Positions 8,813-17,610 of a stretch of DNA of 52,995 nucleotides are shown here, piece after piece (position 1 is the stretch's first letter; each line of letters starts with the position of its first letter). The notes beneath the pieces are model-generated. The model saw only the letters and a program-made list of their open reading frames with translations. It ran no database searches and had not been told where the DNA came from. Location of the stretch: assembly GCA_030065855.1 (NCBI GenBank), contig JASJCT010000026.1, positions 1-52,995 of the forward strand. The letters are read 5' to 3'. A program made the position numbers and the translations under genes. This DNA is from Myxococcota bacterium (GTDB taxonomy: Bacteria; Myxococcota_A; Polyangia; JAAYKL01).

Positions 8813-10083
8813 GGCTCAATAACACCCGCGATTTGGAGCCAGAGCGCTGCAGCGGTGGAAACCAGGGCCGCTGTAGAGATCAAGCTCACGGTCGTCCTTA
8901 ACACCTCAAGATCACGTCTTCCAATCACCACCGTGCTACCCGGATAAACTATCGCCCGGCCTGCTATGCCGCCCTTTTTAAAGTAGCGCTTTAGATTGTA
9001 GTCACTCACGAGTGTAAACCCGGGTTCGTCTCGAATAACCCTCACGTGGCGCAATTTGGCCCTCTCAGCCGGTCCGCCAGCAAGCCCAATGGCATCGATG
9101 AGCCGCACCGGTCCGCTGACCGGGATTCTCCCAGGTTCATTCACACCCCCAAGCACGTTGATAAAAGACCCCAACCGGGTATCGATACCCCTCTCAAGTG
9201 TGGGTAGATAGATAATAATGCCGATATTTTTAGGAAGTTTTTTGAGGGCTGACTGATCCCCTTTGAGGACTTTGTTGAGGTCGACGACCTCGCTCGAATC
9301 CGGGGTATACACCCGGGTGTGGCTGAGATCTGCCGCTTCGGTCGGCCCATCCGCCAGGGCGACAGCAGTGATCACATCTAGGGAATCAGACCTATCGTAA
9401 AGGCCAGGCGTGCGAACCGCGCCAATAACAAATACCTTTCGCTGAAGGGCCGTATTACCGAGAAAAGCAGTCGCCCCTCCCTCGCTAATCGAAAGGCTGG
9501 GATCTGCAGGGATGAAAAGGGTATCACCGGCCTTAAGCGGTGGCAGTGGGTCAGTGCTATCCCGAGTGAGATGGGCGCGCAAGTCCACTTGGATCTCCTG
9601 TTCGCCTCGTATGATGATCACCCGTGAGAGATCCGCACCCGATATTATCCCACCGGCCATTTCGATGATCCGCCAGATACCTACTGAGGATGGCACCGCA
9701 ACAATGCCGGGCTCGGCAACAAGACCGGTAACCAATATCGAGATCTGCGCCCGACTGAGCGTCAATGAAACACCGGCAATGCTCCTGAGGTAGTTGCGCA
9801 AGTGAAGTTTGAGCAGCTCTTCGCCCCGCTCGAGGGGACCACCTGCTATTTTCACCCTGCCGTTTACCCCGAGGTCGATCTCACCTTGATCATCGATCTG
9901 CAGGGTTTGATACGGTGGGCTCAATCCGGGAATGAAGACATTGACTTCATCACCTGGAACCAACTCCTCTTCGTCAGCCCTCGCTATGGCCCCAAAAAGC
10001 GCCACGCGGGCAACCGACGCGATCAATACGAGTGTCAAAAAGTATCTCAAAACGCTACTTCCTGAAAATGGGTGCGCAATCAT
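8809..10083 (-). CDS. Wza-like polysaccharide export protein with SLBB domains
   Basis: An exported protein of 424 residues for passage of polysaccharide across the outer membrane. A signal peptide (about residues 14-36) is followed by a poly-export domain (LVPGDEVNVFIPGL, about 41-55; DDQGEIDLGVNGRVKIAGG, about 63-81) and at least three SLBB-type segments (VTGLVAEPGIV, VIGAVRTPGLYD, VLGGVNEPGRIPV). A hydrophobic C-terminal helix (TTVSLISTAALVSTAAALWL) may pass the outer membrane, as in Wza. The gene sits between the glycosyltransferase and the PEGA-like lipoprotein, and overlaps the latter by four bases. The polymer it exports is unknown; link to the exosortase substrate is inferred from gene order. 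Confidence 0.87.
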   Translation of the reverse strand: MIAHPFSGSSVLRYFLTLVLIASVARVALFGAIARADEEELVPGDEVNVFIPGLSPPYQTLQIDDQGEIDLGVNGRVKIAGGPLERGEELLKLHLRNYLRSIAGVSLTLSRAQISILVTGLVAEPGIVAVPSSVGIWRIIEMAGGIISGADLSRVIIIRGEQEIQVDLRAHLTRDSTDPLPPLKAGDTLFIPADPSLSISEGGATAFLGNTALQRKVFVIGAVRTPGLYDRSDSLDVITAVALADGPTEAADLSHTRVYTPDSSEVVDLNKVLKGDQSALKKLPKNIGIIIYLPTLERGIDTRLGSFINVLGGVNEPGRIPVSGPVRLIDAIGLAGGPAERAKLRHVRVIRDEPGFTLVSDYNLKRYFKKGGIAGRAIVYPGSTVVIGRRDLEVLRTTVSLISTAALVSTAAALWLQIAGVIEP

Positions 10084-10160
10084 CCCGTTGTTTTTACGAT
10101 TATATGCATTATATGCACAAAGTCACCTACAATACAACACTTCGAGGTTATCCCAAAGTA

Positions 10161-11306
10161 TTAAGCGTCCTCCCCGGAGTTTCTACTGACAGGCCTTAAC
10201 AGAAATTCGTAGACCCGGCGATACCCATCAGCCATAATCTGCGTAGAATACTGCTTTTTTACAATCTTTTGGGCCCGATCACTGTCCCGTTTCAGTCGAT
10301 TGGCATCCCTGGCATATATCTCAAACGCACGGCTCATCGTCCGGAAGTCCCCTGGCTCGACCGCAATCCCCCCCCCGTTGCCGAGCAAATCCGGTATGCC
10401 ACCCACGTTCGTTGCAACCGCGGGCATGGCATGTGCCATGCCCTCGAGTAGGGCCAGGGGCATGCCTTCGCGCTTGCTCGATAGGGCGATGGCATCAAAG
10501 CCGGGGAGCAACATATCCACGTCCGAACGATCTCCGAGAAACAAAACCTGGTCCTGAATTCCAAGATCCCCAATGAGGCCCTTTAACTGAGCGTGGTATG
10601 CGTTATTTTGCACCCCGCCCACAAGTATCAATTTGGCTTGAATACCTTTTTTTACTAACAGACCAAATGCCTGAATGAGGGTAGCGTGATCCTTTTCTGG
10701 CGACAACCGGGCCACACAGCCAATGATAAATGCGTCTTTTGGCACCTTGAGAAGGCGTCGCGACACGGGTTTTAGAGAGGAACGCGATGCGGTTGGCATG
10801 GGAACGCCGTTGGGAATCACGAGCGGCACCTTGCCAAATGCCTGAGCCCGCCACCTCGCTACCTCATCGGTTACGCAGACGACCGTAGCAGTTAAGTCCA
10901 TTGACCGACCAATCGCCCTCATTCGCGCACGGCCGTAGAGCTCCCTGCTGTGTTCTGTGTGTACATGGGGTATTTGAGCAATCTTTGCCGGAATTGCTCC
11001 ATAGATAAAAGGGCCTACATGATGCGTATGAATCAGATCGATGCGGCTTTTCTTTATGAGGGATAGGACATGGCCACTCAGCCGCAGATCAAGCCCACCG
11101 CCATAGGGCAGACGGGTCGTCTCGACCCCGGCTGCCGCCAGTGCCTCCCGAATCGGGCCTTCTCCAGTATAAGCAGCCACGCGATTGACGAAGCCGTCTT
11201 GATGAAGCGCCGAGCAAAGCGAGAGCACCATGCGCTCTAAACCGCCCGTCTGGAAGCAGTGTATCAGATGCAACACCCGCATTGGGGTCTCTGTTTGGTT
11301 TTTCAT
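10161..11306 (-). CDS. Family 4 (GT-B) glycosyltransferase
   Basis: A cytoplasmic or membrane-peripheral sugar transferase of 381 residues. It has the GT-B layout: an N-terminal domain with HLIHCFQTGGLERMV (about 11-25), the middle HTHHVGPFIYG and HVHTEHSRELYG, and a C-terminal nucleotide-sugar domain with GCVARLSPEKDHATLIQAF and SKREGMPLALLEGMAHAMP, whose Glu residues are typical of GT4 enzymes. The sequence style resembles PEP-CTERM/EpsH-associated transferases, in agreement with its neighbours downstream. It is the first gene of the locus and is transcribed away from the large hybrid kinase gene. ATG at 11306 has AAAGG about eleven bases upstream; a second ATG eight codons in is possible. 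Confidence 0.88.
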   Translation of the reverse strand: MKNQTETPMRVLHLIHCFQTGGLERMVLSLCSALHQDGFVNRVAAYTGEGPIREALAAAGVETTRLPYGGGLDLRLSGHVLSLIKKSRIDLIHTHHVGPFIYGAIPAKIAQIPHVHTEHSRELYGRARMRAIGRSMDLTATVVCVTDEVARWRAQAFGKVPLVIPNGVPMPTASRSSLKPVSRRLLKVPKDAFIIGCVARLSPEKDHATLIQAFGLLVKKGIQAKLILVGGVQNNAYHAQLKGLIGDLGIQDQVLFLGDRSDVDMLLPGFDAIALSSKREGMPLALLEGMAHAMPAVATNVGGIPDLLGNGGGIAVEPGDFRTMSRAFEIYARDANRLKRDSDRAQKIVKKQYSTQIMADGYRRVYEFLLRPVSRNSGEDA

Positions 11307-11431
11307 CGCATATCATGCCTTTATTGGGACTTTATCCGCTTCCTGGGGTTGGTCAAGGACCGTCTCTGGCCAAAAGACGGAAAAAATTGGGGGCGACAAT
11401 ACATTATTAACAAAAAACAAAGTATTAATTT

Positions 11432-11460
11432 TTGATTGTATAAACCGTACTCATTAAATA
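11432..11460 (+). promoter_or_regulatory. Candidate sigma70 promoter for the hybrid kinase gene
   Basis: TTGATT (11432-11437) and TAAATA (11455-11460) are 17 bases apart in an AT-rich stretch about 75 bases before the kinase start, within the 229-base divergent intergenic region shared with the glycosyltransferase gene. No further operator-like symmetry was seen. Confidence 0.35.
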
Positions 11461-11535
11461 ACTGAGCGCCATTTCAAGCGTTATCTACGTTTTAGCTGCT
11501 GCCATCTGTTGTGATGCAGATTCATGGGGGGGAAC

Positions 11536-14500
11536 ATGTCAGCAGAAAAACAGGAGCGTGTTACGGCGGGAAATGGATCAGCAGGGTGGATCCTGCCGAC
11601 CGTGGTTGTTCTCGGGATAGCCTTGCCTATTGCAGGGACGACACTTCTCGACACTGCCTTTCCCAGTTGGCAGCGATCATCGATGCCGTTTCACTCGACG
11701 TTGGAAGTGGCCGGGGCAATTCTCGGATTGATCCTGGCGGTTATCCTCCTTTTTTCAAAGCAAATAACGCTCACGACCCGGCGGATGTGGATCGCTTGTG
11801 CGCTCGTATCCATGGCCCTGCTGGACATATTTCACAGCTGTGTTCCGGTCGGGGTCTCCTTTGTGTGGCTTCACAGCCTCGCAGTGCTCGCCGGAGGGGT
11901 GCTTTTTGCCCTCGCATGGTTCCCAGAAAGGGCGCTGCCCCGGGCGTCCGCAATGGCGACCACTGGTACAGTGATGCTCGTCACGGTGCTGGTCGGTGCC
12001 TTTTCAGCGTTTTATCCCACCCAACTGCCGACCATGGTAGCAAACGGGGAATTTACCCCTGCGGCAAATGCGATCAACCTGCTGGGTGGGGGCTTGACCG
12101 TATTCGCTGCACTCAACTTTGGCATTCGCTACTTTAGAAGAAAGACCCAAGAAGATTTGCTCTTTTTGCTCCTCACGCTTTTGTTCGGCGTATCCGGGAT
12201 TATTTTTCACATGTCCTCGGTCTGGGGACCGGGCTGGTGGTTCTGGCACGTACTGCGCTTTGCCGCGTATCTCTTTGCCTTCTGGTTGGCCCTGTTCTCC
12301 TACAGAAACTCGGAAAACGAGATGGTGCGCGCCCACCTCGAGCTCGACAGGCTCTTCCAGACAGCCATCGACGGCAAACGGCTCGTCGACCGCGATTACA
12401 ACCAGTTACGGATCAACGACACCTTGGTGTCCATGTCCGGTGTTGGCAGAGCGGCCTCGGAAAAAATGAAATGCTACGAAGTATTCCACAGCTCGCTTTG
12501 TCATACAGACGAATGTCCCCTCATAAAGCTACAAACCGGTGTCACCGACAATATAGAGTGCGAAGTAACAAAGACCACAAAAGACGGTAAGGCATACACC
12601 TGTATCCTAAAAGCGATACGACTCAATGCGCCGGACGGCTCCTTTGAAGGCATCATCGAGAGCTTCTGGGATATCACCGACACAAAGTCAGCCCAAAAAG
12701 AGCTGGAACAACAAACCGCCCTCAAAACAGGCCAGGCCGAGCTCTCTGATTTGATGCGTGGCGACTTGAACATCGACGCACTGTGTCGCAATGTGATCAC
12801 CTTCCTTTGCAAGTACCTGGATGCGCAAACCGGTCTCTTGTATCTCGGTGACGAAGAAGAGAATCTAAGGCTTCAAGCTAGCTACGCTCACAAATGGAGA
12901 AAGCACTTGGCAACCGAGTACAAGCCCGGAGAAGGGCTCGTCGGTCAGGCAGCCCTGGAAAAGGAGGAGATCATACTCACAGAGGTGCCAGAGGACTACA
13001 TCTCGATCGAATCCGGCCTGGGAGAAGCCCGGCCAAAGAATATCTATTTAAAACCGATTGTTCACAACGATAGGGTCAAAGCCGTGATTGAGCTCGGCAC
13101 CCTGAAGGGGTTTGCCGATGCCGAAACCCAGTTTTTCAACATGGTGGGCGAGAACATCGCCGTGGCCATTGATAGCGGGCAAAGCAGAACCAAGCTAGCC
13201 CAATCCCTCGATGAATCCCAGCGGCTCTCCGAGGAGCTGCAATCCCAACAAGAAGAGCTAAAGGCCGCCAATGAAGAGCTGGAGGAACAAACCCGGTGGC
13301 TCAAAGATTCCGAGGAAAAACTCAAGGCCCAGCACGAGGAGCTCCAGGTGACGAACGAGGAGCTGGAAGAGAAAAACGAACTCCTCGGAAGGCAAAAAGG
13401 AGAGGTAGAGCAAGCGAGGCGTGATATCGCCGATAAGGCCGACGCCTTGGCGCTTGCAAGCAAGTACAAGTCAGAGTTTTTGGCCAACATGTCCCATGAG
13501 CTCAGAACACCGCTCAACAGCTTGTTGTTGCTCGCAAGATCCCTAATGGAGAACAAAAACGGCAACCTCACCACGGATCAGGTCGAATCTGCCAGTGTTA
13601 TCTATACGAGCGGCAACGATTTGCTCTCTTTGATCAACGAGATTTTGGACCTGTCCAGGATCGAGGCGGGTCGCATGGATCTTCGCGTTCACGAGGTGAT
13701 CGTGGCAGATCTAGCGGCCTCGACAAGAACGTCGTTCAAACACATGGCCGAGGAAAAGGGTCTCGGACTCAACATTTCAGTTGAGGCCGGGGCACCCGCG
13801 TGCATTGTGTCGGATCGCAAACGGATTGAGCAGGTGATCAAAAACTTGGTGTCGAACAGCATCAAGTTTACTGAAACGGGAACCATTGGGATCACATTCG
13901 ATCTTGCGAGACCTGGCACCGATCTGCGGCAAAGCGGGCTCGATCCAAAGCATGCGCTTGCCATTGTCGTGCGAGATACGGGTATCGGCATCGCACCCGA
14001 GCAGCAAAAGCTCATTTTCGAAGCATTTCAGCAGGCTGACGGCGGCACATCCCGCAAGTATGGCGGCAGTGGCCTGGGGCTGTCAATTGCTAGGGAGCTC
14101 GTTAGGATCCTCGGTGGAGAGATCCACCTTTCCAGCGAACCGGGCACGGGATCTGTCTTCTCGGTATTCTTACCCGTAGACACACCCAAGGCAGATATCG
14201 AAGCACCTGCCGTACCAGCGGGGTCTATGGGATCTAATGGTCGACCGGCAGCACATGAGCACGAACATTTTTTAGAGATACCCGATGATCGAGAGGTGCT
14301 CGCAAAGACTGATCGTGCAATCCTGATTATCGAAGATGACGTTAAGTTTGCTCAGATCCTGGCCAAGCAATGCCGCGAGCTCGGGTTCAAGGTTTTGGCT
14401 GCCGCTACTGGGGAAGCCGGCGTCGATCTTGCCCGGCGGTTCTTTCCACGGGCCATCGTGCTGGATCTAAAACTACCAGGTATGGATGGATGGCGCGTGC

Positions 14501-15483
14501 TCGAATTGCTCAAAGAAGACGCCAAAACCAGGCACATTCCGATCCATGTCGTCTCTGCTGACGAACCTTCTGGCAAGGCCATGCGCAAGGGTGCGATTGG
14601 ATACATTCAAAAGCCGGTGACCCCTCAACAGATCAGTGCTGCACTGAAAAAGCTGGAAGATACAGCGAGCCGCCAGGCAAGAAAAGTCCTCGTAGTGGAG
14701 GACAACGAGGATACCAGAAAGGGCATCATCGAGCTGATAGCAGACAATGACGTCACTGTGGATGCGGTCACTGGTGGTGGGGAAGCCATCGAAGCGCTCA
14801 GGTCGAACCCGTACGACTGCATGATTTTGGACCTCGGTCTTTGGGATTTTGATGGGGATGAGCTGCTCAAGCGCTTGGAAAAAGACACGGGCATCGACGT
14901 CCCCCCTGTCATTGTCTACACCGCACGGGATCTCACGTGGGAAGAAGACCTGGATTTGAGGTCATATTCAGACTCAATCATTGTCAAGGACGTGCGCTCC
15001 GAAGAGCGACTGTTAGACGAGGTCTCATTGTTCCTTCACCGCGTTGTTGCCGATATGCCCAAGAAAAAACAACAGGTTATCACGAGCCTGCACGACACCA
15101 ACGCCTTGCTGCGCGACAAGAAAGTACTCCTCGTGGACGACGATATGCGCACCTTGTTTGCCCTTTCCAAAATCCTCTCCGATCGTGGGATGCAGATAAT
15201 TAAGGCGCAGAACGGGGAAAAGGCGATCGAGGTACTCGATCAAGAACGCGAAGTGGATATCGTCCTCATGGACATTATGATGCCAGTGCTGGATGGGTAC
15301 GAGACCATGAAACAAATCCGGTCCCAGGATCGCTTTAAAAAGCTGCCGATCATCGCCCTGACCGCCAAGGCAATGAAAGGAGACCAGGAACGGTGCATCC
15401 AAGCCGGTGCGAGCGATTACCTGCCCAAGCCCATCGACCAGGACAGGCTCCTCTCGATGATGCGGGTGTGGCTATACAGATAG
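11536..15483 (+). CDS. Membrane hybrid sensor histidine kinase with three receiver domains
   Basis: A 1315-residue sensor. Residues about 15-270 form a multi-helix membrane module with repeated Phe-His/Trp-His motifs (DIFHSC, FHMSSVW, FWHVLRF), similar to MASE3-type domains. Then come a PAS-like domain with two Cys (about 275-395), a GAF domain (about 400-550), a long Glu/Leu coiled coil (about 555-650), HisKA with phospho-acceptor His654 in MSHELRTPL, and HATPase with DTGIGI and GGSGLGLSIA. Three receivers follow, with Asp977 (LDLKLPGMDG), Asp1099 (LDLGLWDFDG) and Asp1246 (MDIMMPVLDG). The second receiver lacks the usual Pro-Gly after Asp. GGGGGG precedes ATG 11536; ATG 11524 is possible. 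Followed by cheR 15 bases later, suggesting a common pathway. Confidence 0.92.
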   Translation: MSAEKQERVTAGNGSAGWILPTVVVLGIALPIAGTTLLDTAFPSWQRSSMPFHSTLEVAGAILGLILAVILLFSKQITLTTRRMWIACALVSMALLDIFHSCVPVGVSFVWLHSLAVLAGGVLFALAWFPERALPRASAMATTGTVMLVTVLVGAFSAFYPTQLPTMVANGEFTPAANAINLLGGGLTVFAALNFGIRYFRRKTQEDLLFLLLTLLFGVSGIIFHMSSVWGPGWWFWHVLRFAAYLFAFWLALFSYRNSENEMVRAHLELDRLFQTAIDGKRLVDRDYNQLRINDTLVSMSGVGRAASEKMKCYEVFHSSLCHTDECPLIKLQTGVTDNIECEVTKTTKDGKAYTCILKAIRLNAPDGSFEGIIESFWDITDTKSAQKELEQQTALKTGQAELSDLMRGDLNIDALCRNVITFLCKYLDAQTGLLYLGDEEENLRLQASYAHKWRKHLATEYKPGEGLVGQAALEKEEIILTEVPEDYISIESGLGEARPKNIYLKPIVHNDRVKAVIELGTLKGFADAETQFFNMVGENIAVAIDSGQSRTKLAQSLDESQRLSEELQSQQEELKAANEELEEQTRWLKDSEEKLKAQHEELQVTNEELEEKNELLGRQKGEVEQARRDIADKADALALASKYKSEFLANMSHELRTPLNSLLLLARSLMENKNGNLTTDQVESASVIYTSGNDLLSLINEILDLSRIEAGRMDLRVHEVIVADLAASTRTSFKHMAEEKGLGLNISVEAGAPACIVSDRKRIEQVIKNLVSNSIKFTETGTIGITFDLARPGTDLRQSGLDPKHALAIVVRDTGIGIAPEQQKLIFEAFQQADGGTSRKYGGSGLGLSIARELVRILGGEIHLSSEPGTGSVFSVFLPVDTPKADIEAPAVPAGSMGSNGRPAAHEHEHFLEIPDDREVLAKTDRAILIIEDDVKFAQILAKQCRELGFKVLAAATGEAGVDLARRFFPRAIVLDLKLPGMDGWRVLELLKEDAKTRHIPIHVVSADEPSGKAMRKGAIGYIQKPVTPQQISAALKKLEDTASRQARKVLVVEDNEDTRKGIIELIADNDVTVDAVTGGGEAIEALRSNPYDCMILDLGLWDFDGDELLKRLEKDTGIDVPPVIVYTARDLTWEEDLDLRSYSDSIIVKDVRSEERLLDEVSLFLHRVVADMPKKKQQVITSLHDTNALLRDKKVLLVDDDMRTLFALSKILSDRGMQIIKAQNGEKAIEVLDQEREVDIVLMDIMMPVLDGYETMKQIRSQDRFKKLPIIALTAKAMKGDQERCIQAGASDYLPKPIDQDRLLSMMRVWLYR

Positions 15484-15498
15484 GGGCAAACCAACGCC

Positions 15499-16329
15499 AT
15501 GAATGAGAAGATCCAAATCGAAACCATGGAAGTGGACCTTCTCTTAGAAACCCTTTACCGGAGATACGGCTATGACTTTCGTTCCTATGCCCGCGCGTCC
15601 ATTGATCGCCGGATACGCCAGTTCATCGCTGGCCAACATATTGGCGTCATCTCCGAGCTTATCCCCCGCGTTATTCACGACGAGGCCTTGTTTTGTGAGC
15701 TGGCGCAGCACTTCTCTGTGTCGGTTACGGAGATGTTTCGAGACCCGTTCGTTTACCGGGCCTTGCGCGAGCAGGTGGTCCCCATCCTGAAAAGCTATCC
15801 TTTTGTCAAGGTATGGGCTGCGGGTTGTGCCACTGGTGAGGAGGTCTATTCCCTGGCTATAGCGATGTGGGAATCAGGGGATCTCGACCGCACTACCATC
15901 TTTGGTACCGATTTTAACGACGATGCGCTTGAACGCGCCAAAATGGGTATTTATTCGGTGGATCGCATTCAGGAATCCACTCGCAATTACCAGGCGGCTG
16001 GCGGCACCCGGTCTTTTTCCGAGTACTACCACGCTGGATATGATTCAGCGTCAATGCACCCATCTCTCAAAGAGCGCATTACCTTTGCCAATCACAACCT
16101 GAGCACAGATCAGGTATTCGGAGAGATGCACCTTGTTCTCTGCCGCAATGTGCTGATCTATTTCAACCGAGATCTTCAAAACCGGGCGCTGCGGCTTTTC
16201 ACAGAGAGTTTAGTACGCGGCGGATTTCTATGCCTGGGCACCAAGGAGGATCTCCAGTTCAGCGACGTGGCAGACGTGTACGATGTGGTGGACAGGTCTG
16301 CCCGCATCTACAAAAAGAGAGCGTGTTGA
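15499..16329 (+). CDS. cheR: CheR-type methyltransferase of the hybrid kinase operon
   Basis: A cytoplasmic SAM-dependent methyltransferase that would methylate glutamates on a receptor-like protein. Of 276 residues, 1-75 form the helical N-terminal domain and the rest the Rossmann domain with VWAAGCATGEEVYSLAIA (SAM motif, about 109-126), FGTDFNDDALERA, NHNLS and LVLCRNVLIYFN. It lies between two kinases, with a four-to-seven-base overlap with the following gene, and has no CheB partner nearby. Such a CheR may instead work with the kinase's long coiled coil or modify a non-chemotaxis target; this is inference. Confidence 0.9.
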   Translation: MNEKIQIETMEVDLLLETLYRRYGYDFRSYARASIDRRIRQFIAGQHIGVISELIPRVIHDEALFCELAQHFSVSVTEMFRDPFVYRALREQVVPILKSYPFVKVWAAGCATGEEVYSLAIAMWESGDLDRTTIFGTDFNDDALERAKMGIYSVDRIQESTRNYQAAGGTRSFSEYYHAGYDSASMHPSLKERITFANHNLSTDQVFGEMHLVLCRNVLIYFNRDLQNRALRLFTESLVRGGFLCLGTKEDLQFSDVADVYDVVDRSARIYKKRAC

Positions 16330-17444
16330 AGTACACCGGACAAGAGATCCTCATCGTAGATGACCGGAAGGAGAACCTCCTCGCGCTCGAAAAGATCCTG
16401 GCCGAGACCGGATCCCGACTGGTCAAGGCGCTCAGCGGAGAGCAGGCCCTTGCCGCCACCCTGGAAAGGGATTTCGCCCTGGCCATCCTCGATGTACAGA
16501 TGCCGGGCATGGATGGATACGAATTGGCCGAGCTACTCAGGGGCGATGCCAAGACCAAGAACATGCCTATCATCTTCCTGACCGCGGCTTATTCCGAAGA
16601 GGCGCAGATTTTCAAAGGGTACGAATCAGGGGCAGTGGACTACATTGTGAAGCCCTATAACCCCACCATTCTGGTCTCCAAGGTGAGCGTGTTTCTCGAG
16701 ATGCACGCACAACAGGAGGCCTTACGCAGGCACCGAGAGCGGCTTGCGGCGGTCAACGAGGAGCTCGAGGCTTTTGCATACTCGGTATCCCACGACCTTC
16801 AAGCGCCCCTCAGGGTTATCAAGGGATACGGTCAGGCGCTTTTAGAAGACTGCCTAAAAAAGCTCAATAACCAAGAGCAAGATTACCTGCATCGGGTGCT
16901 GCATCAGGCCGGACGCATGAGTCAATTGATCGACGACCTGCTCGCCCTGTCCCGGGTGACCCGTGCTGAAATGACCTACGAGCCCGTCGATCTCAGCAAA
17001 ATTACACGGGAGATCTCAGCACATCTGCGAGAGGCCGAGCCGGGGCGAAACGCGGTCATACGCATTGCCGATAATTTGACCGCATTGGGCGATCCGCGCC
17101 TGATCTATCAGGCCCTCGATAACCTGCTAGCCAATGCTTGGAAGTTCACCAAGCATCGAGGACAGACAGAGATCGAATTGGGGCTTTTGACCAGAAATGG
17201 TGAGCCCATATTCTTTGTCCAGGACAATGGTGCGGGCTTTGATATGAAATACGCGGACAAGTTATGCGCGCCGTTTCAGCGCCTGCACAGCAACAAGGCG
17301 TTTCCTGGCACGGGCATTGGCCTGTCAACGGTGCACCGAATCGTAAAGCGCCACGGTGGGCGACTTTGGTTCGAGAGCGAGGTAGACAAAGGTGCGACCT
17401 TCTACTTTACACTAAAAGACATAGAAAAGCCCCAATTTGAATGA
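16323..17444 (+). CDS. Receiver-histidine kinase (REC-HisKA-HATPase)
   Basis: A soluble 373-residue protein with an N-terminal receiver (Asp57 in LDVQMPGMDG, Lys in YIVKPYNP), a short helical linker, then HisKA with His157 in YSVSHDLQAPLRV and an HATPase domain (DNGAGFDMKYAD, GTGIGLSTVHRIV). This arrangement, with phytochrome-type HisKA and N-terminal receiver, is typical of kinases that take phosphate from an upstream hybrid kinase and signal on. It starts at GTG 16323 (AAGAGAG upstream), overlapping the cheR stop; reading further upstream would only use out-of-frame cheR sequence. No separate output regulator is adjacent, so the final target is unknown. Confidence 0.9.
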   Translation: MLKYTGQEILIVDDRKENLLALEKILAETGSRLVKALSGEQALAATLERDFALAILDVQMPGMDGYELAELLRGDAKTKNMPIIFLTAAYSEEAQIFKGYESGAVDYIVKPYNPTILVSKVSVFLEMHAQQEALRRHRERLAAVNEELEAFAYSVSHDLQAPLRVIKGYGQALLEDCLKKLNNQEQDYLHRVLHQAGRMSQLIDDLLALSRVTRAEMTYEPVDLSKITREISAHLREAEPGRNAVIRIADNLTALGDPRLIYQALDNLLANAWKFTKHRGQTEIELGLLTRNGEPIFFVQDNGAGFDMKYADKLCAPFQRLHSNKAFPGTGIGLSTVHRIVKRHGGRLWFESEVDKGATFYFTLKDIEKPQFE

Positions 17445-17567
17445 AGCGCCTTCCAAATTTCGACGTCTGATGCCGGGCTCCCGATGAATAAGCACTAGAT
17501 GTCGATTTATCCGGAGATTGGGGTACAATGACGATTGCAAAGCGCACAATAGGCAAAAGGGTTTAAC

Positions 17568-17609
17568 ATGCTGTACTCGCGGGAGTCACTGAAAGCCGAA
17601 AGGATATGA
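17568..17609 (+). CDS. Leader peptide duplicated from the NadE N-terminus
   Basis: A 13-codon open frame (MLYSRESLKAERI, stop TGA) with its own AAAGGG six bases upstream. It copies the first residues of the following protein (MPYSKESLKIDAER) and even its ribosome binding region, so it looks like a 43-base tandem duplication. The last codons contain AAAGGA, the Shine-Dalgarno of the real gene, and the stop is one base before that ATG, so translation of the leader could pass ribosomes to nadE. Whether it is translated is not known. Confidence 0.55.
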   Translation: MLYSRESLKAERI

Positions 17610-17610
17610 C

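Noticed and set aside
16230..16322. N-terminal extension of the receiver-kinase
   Set aside because: Uses cheR sequence in another frame. The receiver domain begins directly after GTG 16323.
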